Source: Frankia nepalensis
GTDB taxonomy: Bacteria; Actinomycetota; Actinomycetes; Frankiales; Frankiaceae
NCBI RefSeq assembly: GCF_016786325.1
Contig: NZ_JADWYU010000142.1
Location: 1 to 55,497, forward strand
Direction: 5' to 3'
Length of the DNA: 55,497 bases
Shown here: positions 44,431 to 53,969 of the stretch, in pieces
How positions within the stretch are numbered: the first letter of the stretch is position 1
Layout of the letters: each line of letters starts with the position of its first letter
Notes under the pieces: generated by a model
Databases searched by the model: none
What the model saw: only the letters and a program-made list of their open reading frames with translations
Told to the model about the DNA's origin: nothing
Made by a program: the position numbers and the translations under genes

Positions 44431-45588
44431 TCAGCCGGCGTCGGAGAGGACGTGCAGAGCTCCGTCCACGAGGATGCAGCCCGCCTTGACCGCTGTGCTG
44501 ACGGCCGGGGAGTCCAGGCATGCCAGGTCCGCGTCGTCGTGCCACATGGCGATGTCGGAGGCGATCGCCAGCGCGCGGTTGTCGTCGGCCCGCGCGAGGG
44601 CGACGGCCAGGTCCAGGTAGACGCCGGGCTGGGTTCCCTCGAAGCGCTCGGCCAGGCTGGCGATCTGGTCGATGACGCTGGCCGCATGATGTGGGTAGAG
44701 CCCGGCTAGGAAGGCCAGCGCGGCTTGGTTCGCGGGCGGTTCGACATCCCATCGGGCGAGCAGCGCGGGAACCTGTTCCCCGACCGTGGCATGCACCTCC
44801 TGGGTCCATTTCGCGGGCGCGGGCGGTCGGCCTTGGACGACCGCCAGATCCGCGTCCCAGGTCAGGCTGTGGCCCCCTTGACCGGCCGCCCAGAGCAACT
44901 GGCAGTACAGGTCGAGGCGGCGCTTGGACGGGAGCGCTCCCGAGGTGATCAGGCGGGTCAGGAAGGGCAGAGCCGGGGCGGTGGCCGAGTAGCAGGTTCC
45001 CTGGTGCAGCAGGTTGTCACCGAACAACTCGTCAAGGATCTTCGCCCAGTCCTGGCGCGGGTCCGTCAGCAGCCGGATCAGGACCGGGACGTCGTCGGCC
45101 TTGCCGAACGCGTGGTCGAGGTCCGCCCAGGGGATTTCGTCGAGCCCGGACAGGTCAATCGCGACGTCCTCGACATGGTCGGGAGACAGTTCCAACGACA
45201 GGGGTGGTGGTGCGTCGACGAACAGGACGGCGGGGAGTGGAGGACGCGCTCCGGGGTTGTTGAGGAAGATGGCGGCCGACGTCGGCCGGAGCTTCGCGAG
45301 TGTCTTCGTGTTGCCCCGTATTCCTCCCGGTGAATGGCTGCCAAGATGTTGCCGGGCGAGCACAACGGCCTGGCGGCCCACCATCTCGAAGGCGCGGTGT
45401 CCCACCGCATCGGCCGGGTAGGGCCCCTCATCGTAGGCCACGACCATCCAGCCGTGGTCCAGGCGCGACGGGTTACCCGTCACCAGGGCGAATCCATGCG
45501 CCGCGAGGGCTTCGGCCAGCGCGCGGGCGCGTTTCTCGTCCGGCACCGCGAACGCATGGCTTCCCGCCACCGCCGACCAGCCTGTCAT
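44431..45588 (-). CDS. Hypothetical protein with helical repeat C-terminus
   Basis: The ATG at 45588 gives 385 residues. The N-terminal 70 residues (DEKRARALAEALAAHGFALV, HGWMVVAYDEGP, AFEMVGRQAVVLARQHLG) resemble RraB-like alpha/beta domains. Residues from 150 on are HEAT-like helices (DVPVLIRLLTDPRQDWAKIL, ALPFLTRLITSGALPSKRR, YLDLAVALARADDNRALAIA). Proteins of this layout act as binding scaffolds; the partner is unknown. Confidence 0.5.
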   Translation of the reverse strand: MTGWSAVAGSHAFAVPDEKRARALAEALAAHGFALVTGNPSRLDHGWMVVAYDEGPYPADAVGHRAFEMVGRQAVVLARQHLGSHSPGGIRGNTKTLAKLRPTSAAIFLNNPGARPPLPAVLFVDAPPPLSLELSPDHVEDVAIDLSGLDEIPWADLDHAFGKADDVPVLIRLLTDPRQDWAKILDELFGDNLLHQGTCYSATAPALPFLTRLITSGALPSKRRLDLYCQLLWAAGQGGHSLTWDADLAVVQGRPPAPAKWTQEVHATVGEQVPALLARWDVEPPANQAALAFLAGLYPHHAASVIDQIASLAERFEGTQPGVYLDLAVALARADDNRALAIASDIAMWHDDADLACLDSPAVSTAVKAGCILVDGALHVLSDAG

Positions 45589-45763
45589 TACACGAAGTCC
45601 CTTCTGGACATCCGTCCACACGTTGGTTCGTTGTCTCGCGCTTCCTGAACTGGCCCCCGGTCCTCCGGGTGCCGGGGCGGTGCCACCCGGCCGGGCCGCA
45701 CCGCGTGCCGCTGGTAGACGTCTGCGGGTCGTCGTGTGCGTCGATTCAAACACTGCCCCGCAG

Positions 45764-46478
45764 TCAGGTGGGCTGGGTGTGGAGGCTGCCGAGGTCGGTG
45801 AGGCCTTCGGACTGGCAGAAGGCGGTCGGAGGGGCCGCCTACGACGGTCTGGAGGAGTTGGTAGGCGGCGCCGTGGGTGTGGCCCCAGTACATGGCGGCG
45901 CGCCAGAGGGCGCGGCCGAGGCCGTGGCCGCGCCAGGCGGGCAGGACGGCGAAGTACTGGGGGAGCAGGCGTGGGCAGCCGAGCGGGTCGGGCAGGGTTT
46001 CCATGGGGCCGATCGCGCCGACGACCTCGCCGTCGCGGACGGCCGTGAGGACCGGGCCGACGCCGCCCGCGAGCAGCCGTCCGCGCAGGAATGGAAAACC
46101 GTCGTCGGCGCCTGTCGCGAACGCGGCGAAAGTCGCCGCGACCTTCTTGGGAAGGTCGTCGAGGGGCGTGATGTCGTCGCCCGGGGCCGGCCAGGTGCGG
46201 TCGCGGGTGAGCGCTGCCACCTGGATGCGGACCGTGGATGCGGCGGCCGGGGTCCCGGGGCGCAGGTAGGAGACGACGGCGCAGGCCGCGGTGCCGAGGC
46301 GGGGGCGCAGCGTTCCGGCGAGGGCGTGTGCTGCCTGGCGGTTGTGGTCCAGGCGGTCGGGGTCGTCGTCGTAGAGGTGGACCTTGACGCGGCCGGCGCC
46401 TCGGGTGGACAGCGTCGGCACCAGCGTCATCCCGTCGCGGTGGACGATCGCGTCCGGCAGGACCTGTTCGTCCTTCAC
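45764..46478 (-). pseudogene. GNAT family acetyltransferase, frameshifted near the C-terminus
   Basis: From a GTG at 46478 (VKDEQVLPDAIVHRDG) the frame reads GRVKVHLYDDDPDRLDHNRQ and then a GNAT core: GPVLTAVRDGEVVGAIGPME, LLPQYFAVLPAWRGHGLGRA (acetyl-CoA loop RGHGLG) and GAAYQLLQTVVGG. At about 45826 one extra base shifts the frame; the other frame continues SDRFCQSEGLTDLGSLHTQP to a stop at 45764, while the shifted one runs on to 45588. Substrate unknown. Confidence 0.6.
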
Positions 46479-46754
46479 CTGGGACCAGCATCGGTCTGGA
46501 CCGTTCTCGTTCTTGTTGACAGTCGGGAGGTAGGTTGCCGCTGATCGCGGTGGAGCATCCGGTGGCGACACGCCGACATTTCGCCCAGGAGTACAAGGAC
46601 CAGGCTGACGAGCGTGGTGAGGACTGCGCGGTCGCCGGCGTCGAGGCGGGGCGCATCGCACTGTCGCTGTCGTGACGGTTGTGTGTCCGGCTGCCCTGCG
46701 TCAAGATCCTTGGCACAGGGGTTGGTTGGCCCTGAGCCCAAGGAGATCGAATGA

Positions 46755-46860
46755 GTCGCCCCCGGTGTTCCCCACCGAGGACAAGATCCGGATCGAGTTG
46801 TCCGTGCTGGCCGGAGAGATGACGATCGCGGAGGCCGCCCGCCGGAACAAGGTCAGCCAT
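46755..46860 (+). pseudogene. IS-type transposase HTH (OrfA) remnant
   Basis: The text TEDKIRIELSVLAGEMTIAE and AARRNKVSH is the helix-turn-helix start of an OrfA-type transposase protein, cut after about 35 residues. A second protein-like scrap, RRHFAQEYKDQADERG at about 46564-46611, is of the same kind. Confidence 0.5.
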
Positions 46861-46862
46861 CG

Positions 46863-47033
46863 CTGTTCGCCGGCTGCCACACCGGCCGCGACACCATCAC
46901 CGCCATCCGCGACGCCGGATTCGCCGTCAACGACCTCCACCGTTTCCACTTCCCCGACACCGGCCCACCCAGCCCCACCACCCCACACGCCCGCGGCGCC
47001 GCCACCCGCCGCCCCAAAGACGGCACACCGATG
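46863..47033 (+). pseudogene. Methyltransferase C-terminal remnant
   Basis: The frame reads LFAGCHTGRDTITAIRDAGF, AVNDLHRFHFPDTGPPSPTT and PHARGAAT, matching the C-terminal strand-helix-strand of type 11 methyltransferases (AGF.V..L.RF.FP...P..PH..G.A). The SAM-binding half is missing. It runs in frame, without a stop, into the glutaredoxin-like gene. Confidence 0.45.
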
Positions 47034-47288
47034 AGCGCCACCAGCAGGAAACAGGCACCGGTCACCGTCTACACCCGACCCGGATGCCCCCACAGCTTCC
47101 TGCTACGCCGCGGCCTACGCCGCCGCCGGATCGACTTCACCGAAGTCAACATCTGGGCCGACCCCCACGGCGCGGCCGCCGTACGCGCCGTCGCCGCCGG
47201 TAACGAAACCGTGCCCACCGTCCACGTCGCCGGACAGTGGCTCGTCAACCCCAGCACCGCCCAGGTCGACCAGCTCGCACGCCAGTGA
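47031..47288 (+). CDS. Glutaredoxin-like protein with monothiol CPHS site
   Basis: The ATG at 47031 gives 85 residues: VTVYTRPGCPHSFLLRRGLR, RRRIDFTEVNIWADPHGAAA, ETVPTVHVAGQWLVNPS. This is the thioredoxin/glutaredoxin fold with cis-Pro in TVPTV. The active site reads CPHS instead of CxxC, so only one redox cysteine is present, as in monothiol glutaredoxins. It may reduce mixed mycothiol disulphides; inferred. Confidence 0.7.
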   Translation: MSATSRKQAPVTVYTRPGCPHSFLLRRGLRRRRIDFTEVNIWADPHGAAAVRAVAAGNETVPTVHVAGQWLVNPSTAQVDQLARQ

Positions 47289-47354
47289 CCACCCGCACCC
47301 GCACGCCGCCACCTCACCACTCCAAAGAGCAGCTCGGCGCCCAGGTTCGGACAG

Positions 47355-47435
47355 CGCCGCAACGCCGTGTCTAGTCCCAGGTGATGCTTGACGCCGCGAC
47401 GCCGCAGCCTGCCGAATTGCTCGATTGAGATCAAG
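47355..47435. repeat. Paired boundary repeat, empty copy
   Basis: The block CGCCGCAACGCCGTGT through GGTGATGCTTGACG (47355-47393) and the block GCAGCCTGCCGAATTGCTCG through GAGATCAAG (47404-47435) lie ten bases apart. The same two blocks recur at 53777-53816 and 54535-54566, where they enclose a gene. Confidence 0.6.
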
Positions 47436-47661
47436 GCGACCGAGAGGCACCAGACGCATCTGGAGAGTTCTCCCGACGCACGAATTAATTCGTCGCTCAA
47501 ACTGCCTACCGCGATTACAAAGGGCTATTCCGGCTTACGGGGGAAGGTCGTCATTTCCTCGAGCCAGCCATGACAGTGCATCATCTTTCTCCGCAGCCGT
47601 GCGATATGGACTTCCCGCATTCTTTCGGACAATGTTCCGAAGAGACTGCACCTTATGGGGA

Positions 47662-48153
47662 TTAGGGAGGACGGCGGGTTCCGATGCAATCCTGCCAAAC
47701 TGTTCCTTGCACAAATACCGAGCCATCCACGGCTGACATCACGAAAGCAGGGCGACCGTAGGGCCCGCCGGTAATCCCAGCGGCAGCTCCTTTCCCCATG
47801 ATGTCCCAATCATCAAGCAACTCGACCAAGCCCCATACTGCCTCGACCTCCTCGTCATGCGATACAGTCTTCCCTCCGCCCGAACCGATAGGCACGCTGA
47901 TCCCCAGCAAGAACTGGCGCTCGGCCGAAAACAAACCGAACTCCGTTGCCAGCGCGTACCAGTCAGCGTTCGCTTTCGAGACCAGGTCCGGGTCGTCCAG
48001 CCTGACAGTTCGATCCCGTCGACCCTCGTCGGGATGGCACGATGTCACCATGCCGGCCGCAAAAGGAGGAATTCCAGTCAAATACCTGAAGCCCAGAAAC
48101 CGCAGGCCACAGCCTTCCAATGCGCGCGCAAGTAGCTCGACGTTCAGCGCCAT
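47662..48153 (-). CDS. Hypothetical immunity-like protein
   Basis: The ATG at 48153 with GGAGG closely upstream gives 163 residues. Acidic, soluble, with EAVWGLVELLDDWDIMGKGA and PAFVMSAVDGSVFVQGTVWQ. Codon use is less GC-rich than that of its neighbours, as for other small genes of this region, suggesting separate transfer. No family recognised; an immunity role is only suggested by size and company. Confidence 0.4.
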   Translation of the reverse strand: MALNVELLARALEGCGLRFLGFRYLTGIPPFAAGMVTSCHPDEGRRDRTVRLDDPDLVSKANADWYALATEFGLFSAERQFLLGISVPIGSGGGKTVSHDEEVEAVWGLVELLDDWDIMGKGAAAGITGGPYGRPAFVMSAVDGSVFVQGTVWQDCIGTRRPP

Positions 48154-48554
48154 ACCTCCACGCCCCCCTCAGTCACACCCCGCCATGTCCATGAGTTTAC
48201 CGTAGAAATTCCCTGCACCCTTTACGTTCCCCTTCGGACGCACGATATCGACTTCGAAGCCCGGCCGACGGCCGAGCCCCAGGCTGCTGACCGTGGTAGG
48301 TCACCACGCCCAGTTATGACCTCCACTCGTCTTCGGCATCACCACAACTCTCGCGTTCGCCAGCGTGTCAGCCTGTGGAGGGTGCGGCGGATGGGGGCAG
48401 GCGCCCCTGCGGCTTTTACGGTCACCCGGTCGTTGCGGACTTGGCCGATGAGTTCGACTGTCCGGTGTGCGGCGAGCCGCCTGAGGCCGATTCCGTGGGT
48501 GACTCAGCCTGAGCCTCGATCCACCACCGGTATGGGGTGTCCTGAACGTGTAGA
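48154..48554. other. Intergenic stretch without supported genes
   Basis: Short frames on either strand have no family signals. The right side, from about 48555, is the left end of an IS1380 remnant. Confidence 0.35.
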
Positions 48555-48830
48555 TGCCCTCTGACCTGGGATGATCGTCTTGCTGGAGTACCCATCGTTT
48601 CCGACCAAGAGGGCATCTACGAGATGCGATTGTTGTACGCCCCGTCGAAGATCTGTCTCGGGTTCGATGATTCGAACCTGACCGCGATGGGTGGGCTGGT
48701 GCCGGTGATGGCGCTGGCTGCCCGCTGCGGCCTGGGCCGGCTGGCGAATGTGCTGCCTCGGTGGCCCGTCGGTTCGTCGAGCAAGCTGCCGCCCACCGCT
48801 TGTGGCAACCGGCCTCCGCTATATAGATAG
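48555..48830 (+). pseudogene. IS1380-family element, left end and transposase N-terminus
   Basis: GATGCCCTCTGACC at about 48553 and the complementary GAGGGCATCTACGAG near 48609-48623 form an inverted pair in the leader. The frame from 48624 reads MRLLYAPSKICLGFDDSNLT, AMGGLVPVMALAARCGLGRL, typical of IS1380 transposase starts (the FDDxNLxxxGGLxPVxxLA block). It breaks off after about 55 residues. Confidence 0.55.
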
Positions 48831-48886
48831 CCGCCCTGGATCCATCTTTCCAAGGTGAACCCGAGTGAGGTTTCCACGTGCCGAAC

Positions 48887-49312
48887 TTATCCATCAGCAC
48901 GCCTCGCCCCATCTCGCACGGCCGGCGAAAGAATCGCAGAGACCGCCATTTCAAGGAGAAGTTCTAGAACGACTTCTCGATCGAAACCTTCTCGATGGGA
49001 CATTTCAATTGCCCATGGAGCGGCTAGCTGCATCCAGTACGAACGACCAGACCTCCACGCAGACTCGACCGTCAACTCAATGAGTCTTTCGGGAGTCGAA
49101 ATTCCTCCCTGGTCGAGTTCCGGCCAGGAGTTGGAAAATTCAGCCAAGACTCCGGAAAGATCACGCTTCAGGTAGGGCCACATGGGAACGAACCCCGAGC
49201 CAGCAAGGGAAGCCCGCCCCTCCGACTCCACTCCGACCCCGATCAGGCCGTCGGGCATCATCCCGATCCATGCCCCGTCACTTCGGTACACCACCGGATT
49301 CCAGTTGGTCAT
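48887..49312 (-). CDS. Hypothetical immunity-like protein
   Basis: The ATG at 49312 has AGGGG upstream and gives 141 residues starting MTNWNPVVYRSDGAWIGMMP. It shows strands GLIGVGVESEGRASLAGSGF and a helical tail (FDREVVLELLLEMAVSAI). No known domain. One of several intact small genes clustered without an obvious toxin. Confidence 0.45.
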   Translation of the reverse strand: MTNWNPVVYRSDGAWIGMMPDGLIGVGVESEGRASLAGSGFVPMWPYLKRDLSGVLAEFSNSWPELDQGGISTPERLIELTVESAWRSGRSYWMQLAAPWAIEMSHREGFDREVVLELLLEMAVSAILSPAVRDGARRADG

Positions 49313-49347
49313 CTTAGCCCCTAACCTGACGCTACCACATCTGGGCG

Positions 49348-49686
49348 TCACGTCCTGTCGGGGTGGGTTTCCCGCCATACCTCGAAGAGAGCAGTCGCCA
49401 GCCAGTGGCCGCACACAAACGCCATGTGCTCGGCTGTTACCCCTCTGCCGCCTTCGGGCCGTCGTAGCGGGTCCGCGCCCCGGGCAAGCAGATACGCCGT
49501 GGTACTCACCTCGAGCGGTTCCCCGGTCTGCGTGTGGCCGTCGATCTCGACATCGATCGCGTGATGCAGCAGCGTGAACCCGTAGTCATCCTCGTCGTGG
49601 ATGTCCCCGCCAGCGTCCAGGAGATCCCGGAGTCTGGGGAGGTCCTCCAACTCGACCGCCAGGTGCAGCGGCGTCATGTCTGCCAT
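49348..49686 (-). CDS. Ankyrin repeat protein
   Basis: 112 residues: MADMTPLHLAVELEDLPRLR DLL-type repeat starts, DAGGDIHDEDDYGFTLLHHA, TTAYLLARGADPLRRP and VTAEHMAFVCGHWLATALFE. These are three ankyrin units with TPLHLA/TLLHHA signatures. Short cytoplasmic ankyrin proteins often serve as immunity or inhibitor proteins; partner unknown. Confidence 0.7.
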   Translation of the reverse strand: MADMTPLHLAVELEDLPRLRDLLDAGGDIHDEDDYGFTLLHHAIDVEIDGHTQTGEPLEVSTTAYLLARGADPLRRPEGGRGVTAEHMAFVCGHWLATALFEVWRETHPDRT

Positions 49687-49712
49687 CTCGATCCACCTGC
49701 CGTGACTCTGCT

Positions 49713-50231
49713 CTACAGCGGCGCCCAGTCACGGCGACTAGCACCCGAGCGCAGCGCCGCGATGCGCTTGCCGAACTCCGCCGCCGCCCGTGGTTCCGCG
49801 CCGACGTTCTGTCCGACCCAGATCACCATCATCGTCTCCCGGATGTCCCGCAGCACCGGGTACCCCTCCCAGGTCATGACGTCGAAGCCGTAGCCGTCGA
49901 CGAACGCGCGGTACTCCTCGGCGCTGTGCCACCCGTAGGAGTCCGCGTACATCGCGGTCAGGAGCAGGTCCCATTCCCGCGGCCCGTGCGCGAAGCCGTC
50001 CAGGTCGATCAGCACCGCCCGCCCTGACTCGTCGCGCAGCACGTTGCCCACGTTCGCATCCCCATGCACCGGCCCGGCCGGCAGCACGAACGACAGATCG
50101 GCGTACTTCTTCCGGAGTTCGTACGTCAGACGAGCGAACCCCCAGTTCACAGCACGCAACGACACGAGGTCACCCGCTTGCCGAACCGAAGCCCTGAGCC
50201 GCGACAGCCGCGACCAGGCACGAAGTCTCAA
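49713..50231 (-). pseudogene. Phosphotransferase (APH/choline kinase-like) lacking its N-lobe
   Basis: The catalytic C-lobe is intact: GPVHGDANVGNVLRDESGR (HGDxxxxN), AVLIDLDGFAHGPREWDLLL (DxD), ADSYGWHSAEEYRAFVDGYG and ending RDWAPL. The ATP-binding N-lobe is absent upstream of about 50231, so it cannot act as a kinase. A related damaged copy is at 52881-53640. Confidence 0.65.
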
Positions 50232-50396
50232 GTCAACTTGCCAGCGGATGGCTGATGGCTGTGTCTGTCATGTGAGGCACGTTGTCTCATGGCCGTGTCT
50301 GCGGCGGCCACGGATGGAAGTCGCTGGCCAGTGGGACGGTCCGAGCTGGGAGATCGTTTCCCGCGCACTCGGTCCTGTCGGGTCTATCCTGCGCAC

Positions 50397-50939
50397 GTGA
50401 CCGACGAAAAGCTGTTCTGGGATCCGATCGCAGCACTCCCAGACGGTGAGCTCGAGGCATCCTTCGGCGGGCGTTGGGCGGACCGGCTCTGGTTGAACGT
50501 TCCTGGCCCCTTCTACACCGGCATGGCGGACAACTGCTGGACAGGCCGCCTGCACGCGCCGCGTCATGTGCTCTATGGCGGCGAGTATCTCGGTGAGTAC
50601 GTGTATCGCCAGCCGGCGACTGCTACCGAGGTCCAGAGCCTGGTGGTGGCAGCGCAGGAAGATCCTTTCTGTGGCTACGCCTGCGACGGCGACAGTTGGT
50701 GGACACCTGGGGCCGTTCGCGAATGGTGGCATGACCGTGCACGGGTGATGGAGTATCTGGCAGTGCTGCTGCCCGAGTGGTCGTCCAGCGACATCCCAGC
50801 GGAGCAGGAAGCCGCTGAGGGACTGCGGGACTTCTCCGCATACATATCCAGCGGGCTGGCCGTGGACCTCCGGAGGTACCTGTTCCGGCTTGAAGAGGGG
50901 TACTACCCAGGGATCTCCCGGTCGCTTCCTGATCTCTGA
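50397..50939 (+). CDS. Hypothetical protein
   Basis: A GTG at 50397 gives 180 residues starting VTDEKLFWDPIAALPDGELE. It is aromatic-rich and acidic (DRLWLNVPGPFYTGMADN, HVLYGGEYLGEYVYRQPATA, LRRYLFRLEEGYYPGISRSL). No signal peptide, membrane helix or known domain. Complete frame. Confidence 0.5.
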   Translation: MTDEKLFWDPIAALPDGELEASFGGRWADRLWLNVPGPFYTGMADNCWTGRLHAPRHVLYGGEYLGEYVYRQPATATEVQSLVVAAQEDPFCGYACDGDSWWTPGAVREWWHDRARVMEYLAVLLPEWSSSDIPAEQEAAEGLRDFSAYISSGLAVDLRRYLFRLEEGYYPGISRSLPDL

Positions 50940-51048
50940 TGAGTGCCCGTGGCGGTCGTCAGTCCCCTGGGGTCGTCCAGGAGCGCGGCAGCGGGTTCGT
51001 TCTGTCCCACGGACTCCTTTCCGACTCCGGACCCGTGGGTGGAGGATG

Positions 51049-51665
51049 GATGCTGGCCAGCCTCAGCCACCAGGCCAACTACCTCGGCCGCTACGGCGAG
51101 GCCTGCAACTGGTTCGCGCCTCAGCCTCGGTCACCCGCACCCAGCCGAGCATGACCGTGGCGTCCCTCTCGCTGGCGATGCAGGCCCGCGCCCTGGCCAA
51201 CCTCGGCGAAGCCAAAGAGTGCTCCCGGACCATCCACCAGGCCGAACAGCTCTTCGGGCGCCGGGACCCCGACCGCGCCCCACCGTGGATCGCGTTCTTC
51301 AACGCCGAGGAACTCGCCGGCGAAGCCGCCCACTGCTACCGCGACCTCGGCCACTCCGCCGAGACCCGCGCGTTCGGCACGAAGGCCCTGCACCCGCGGA
51401 ACACCCACCCCGCACCTGGGCGTTTATCGGCATGGTCAACGCTGCCGGAGCACTCAACGGCGGCCAGCTGGACGAGGCGGTCACCCTCGCGACGGAGACA
51501 CTGGACATCGGCACACCGCTGAAGTCCACTCGGTGCGTCCGCTACCTGAACGACTTCCACCGCACCCTGAGGACCCGCCACCCCAGCGAGCAGCAGGCCG
51601 CCGCGTTCGCCGCAAGGCTACGAGAGCACTACCCATCCGCCAACATCCCAGCCGGGCGTCCCTAA
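51049..51665 (+). pseudogene. TPR-type regulator, C-terminal part with frameshifts
   Basis: Blocks in three frames read in order: MLASLSHQANYLGRYGEACN, VASLSLAMQARALANLGEAK, WIAFFNAEELAGEAAHCYRD, WAFIGMVNAAGALNGGQLDE, VTLATETLDIGTPLKSTRCV and RYLNDFHRTLRTRHPSEQQA. This is the TPR C-terminus of actinobacterial HTH-TPR regulators. The HTH part is missing and at least two shifts occur. Confidence 0.6.
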
Positions 51666-51720
51666 ACTCGTGAGTTTCTCCGCCATTAAGGGGTGCGACC
51701 AGGCGTTGTCAAGATACCGT

Positions 51721-52281
51721 TTAGTCATCGGCACTCCAAAAATACTCCTCCTTAAATCCAAATACACCAGGATGATTCGCCCGAAAGCGGGGCTCCGTAT
51801 TGGGTTGGCCTATTCTGATTCCAAAGGTCCAGAGTGGATCAAAAGACACGTGCTGATCGCCCGCGAAGGTGAACTCGGCAAATTTAACGATGCCAGATTC
51901 AAGGGATGATCCGTCATCAAGTAGGCAGCGGAGAGACAGGCATGGAAGATCGTCCGCCTCGCCGAAGTAGATTTCCGAGAGGCTCGCCACACCGGCTTCC
52001 GCCTCTTCGTCGTCGGGCAAACCCGGATCATGCGTGATCTTGCCCACAACCCTCATGGCGAGTTGATCACCTTGATTCACGGCGGTGAGTCGAAGGTAGG
52101 GACCTCCCGCCCCCGCCTCAAGGTAGACCTCGTCTGGAAGTAGATTGAAGCGCCGCACAGGGTCCGCCTCAATGCGCGCGGGATCCGCCTTCATAAAGTA
52201 CCCAGGGACCAGGAGGTTGCTGAAGTGCTTGGTGCGCAGCAGCAGAAGGATCTCATCCAGATTCGTTCTGTCAGTTTTCAT
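51721..52281 (-). CDS. Hypothetical immunity-like protein
   Basis: 186 acidic residues: MKTDRTNLDEILLLLRTKHF, FNLLPDEVYLEAGAGGPYLR, GIVKFAEFTFAGDQHVSFDP and LWTFGIRIGQ. No signal peptide or membrane helix. Lower GC than surrounding genes. Not recognised. Confidence 0.45.
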   Translation of the reverse strand: MKTDRTNLDEILLLLRTKHFSNLLVPGYFMKADPARIEADPVRRFNLLPDEVYLEAGAGGPYLRLTAVNQGDQLAMRVVGKITHDPGLPDDEEAEAGVASLSEIYFGEADDLPCLSLRCLLDDGSSLESGIVKFAEFTFAGDQHVSFDPLWTFGIRIGQPNTEPRFRANHPGVFGFKEEYFWSADD

Positions 52282-52459
52282 CGGCGAAGCCTACTCTTGT
52301 TGATCACCTTATTTGGGCGACTATCAACATCTTCAAGAAGCGTCCAGCAACTGCCGTCCTAGCGTAGTGCGACCGTCAGGCCATCCCCACGGTAGATCTT
52401 GCCTAGCGGGACACCCTTCTGTAGCGAAGCCTCACCAATGTAGCGTACAGTCTCCTGGC

Positions 52460-52906
52460 ATGCAGTTGACTGACCTCCCGCAGGCCAAGGCCTGGGTTGC
52501 CGAGGTCGGCACCTTCGACCTACGGACGTTCACCCTGTCGAATGTGTCGATTGCCGAGGCCTGCGCTGTCGCCACGCTGATGTCTCCAGAATTCATCGAG
52601 TACCGAGGCTGCATACTCCTACGCTTCGTCTTCGATGCCTTAGACGCAAGCGGAGTCGATACGTGGATCGACCACTTCCGGGGCGATGTCCAGGCGGTTG
52701 AGACCATGGTGAACCACATCCATCTGTGGGAATTCTTCAAATCTCAGTCCGAGGACGAGGACGAGGCGCTGGTCGATCTCGCGCGCCGGATGGCGACTTC
52801 CTGGAAGTGCTCGGCGCGTTCGCAGTTTCCCGAGCGGGTGTTTGCCGTCGAGTTCGACGACGGCACCAACGACTACGGCCCTACTCTAGCGATCCACACG
52901 GTCTAG
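52460..52906 (+). CDS. Hypothetical protein
   Basis: The ATG at 52460 gives 148 residues (MQLTDLPQAKAWVAEVGTFD, GCILLRFVFDALDASGVDTW, VNHIHLWEFFKSQSEDEDEA). Acidic and soluble, no known domain. The open frame upstream of 52460 shows no protein-like features. Confidence 0.45.
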   Translation: MQLTDLPQAKAWVAEVGTFDLRTFTLSNVSIAEACAVATLMSPEFIEYRGCILLRFVFDALDASGVDTWIDHFRGDVQAVETMVNHIHLWEFFKSQSEDEDEALVDLARRMATSWKCSARSQFPERVFAVEFDDGTNDYGPTLAIHTV

Positions 52907-53640
52907 AACGGCCTCCAATGCCTCCAACACCAGTACGTAGCGTGATCATCCTGCGTTCGTACTCGGCCGCGATCTCGCTGGGCAGGTGAACGTTCTGCAT
53001 GATCCACGTAGTCATCCTGATCTCGTGCACGCGGCGCAGCACCTCGAAGCCGGACCAGTCCGTCACGTCGAACCCGTAGGCGTCCACGAACGCCCGGTAC
53101 TGCGCGTCGGTCCACCACCCAGCCGTCCGGTACTCCGTCGCCGTCATCGCCAGGTCCCACTCAGGCTGACCCCACCCGAACCGCTCGAAGTCGATCAGGA
53201 CCGGGCCGCCCTCCGCGACCATCAGGTTGGCCACATGGGCATCACCGTGGATGGGCCCAAGCGCCAGGGCAAAGTCGAGACGCGTCGTCCTCCACCCCGT
53301 CGCGACCGATGATCTGCCGCCAGAACGTGACCGGGTGCCCGTCGACCTCCTGAGGCTGCGGCACATCGGCCAGGCGCGCCGCCGGATAGCCCACCTCGGC
53401 CAACCACCGGGAGACACCGGCTTCCTTCATCGCGTCGTCCCAGCGGCTCATCGACCGGGCCACCCGCACCACGACGCCGACGTCACGCAGCCGGAACAGC
53501 GCGTTCTCGCCTAACCGGACTAGCGCCGCGCCCGCGGGGTCCAACCCGACCCGCTCGCAGGCACGACCAGGATCGAGCCTGCCAACGCGGCCCAGAATCC
53601 CCGAGATGACAGCATGCCGCCGCCCCGTACCGTCCCGCCC
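52881..53640 (-). pseudogene. Second phosphotransferase remnant with internal deletion
   Basis: The N-lobe part reads LDPAGAALVRLGENALFRLR, DVGVVVRVARSMSRWDDAMK and HPVTFWRQIIG. At about 53290 it passes, in a different frame and missing some 70 residues, into ALALGPIHGDAHVANLMVAE, GPVLIDFERFGWGQPEWDLA and RAFVDAYGFDVTDWSGFEVL. The related C-lobe at 49713 has a different lesion. Confidence 0.6.
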
Positions 53641-53776
53641 ATGGACGGCAGGCTAGCCCACCGCCCACCCGCAAGATCCAGACTTCAAGCGCTCGCCGAG
53701 CGGATCACACACCGCCACCGCCGACGCGAGCGACCACCACGACCGAAGGCCGTAACAGGCCCCAGCACCAGGACCG

Positions 53777-53816
53777 CGCCGCAACGCCGCTGTCGAGTCC
53801 CAGGTGATGCTTGACG
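53777..53816. repeat. Paired boundary repeat, left block of loaded copy
   Basis: Forty bases nearly the same as 47355-47393 (shared CGCCGCAACGCCG and AGTCCCAGGTGATGCTTGAC), upstream of the gene at 53970. Confidence 0.6.
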
Positions 53817-53969
53817 TTTCTGTCCCAGCTGGTGGTTGACAGCGGGGACAGGAACCACAGGTAGCGGGCGCCTTGGGGAGGTGCGCATGGCCCGGGCATC
53901 GCTCGCCGTTCCGGCATGCAACGATTTCGCTGGTCGCGCCGGGCGGCCGACGGCCTGGGGGTGGTACTC

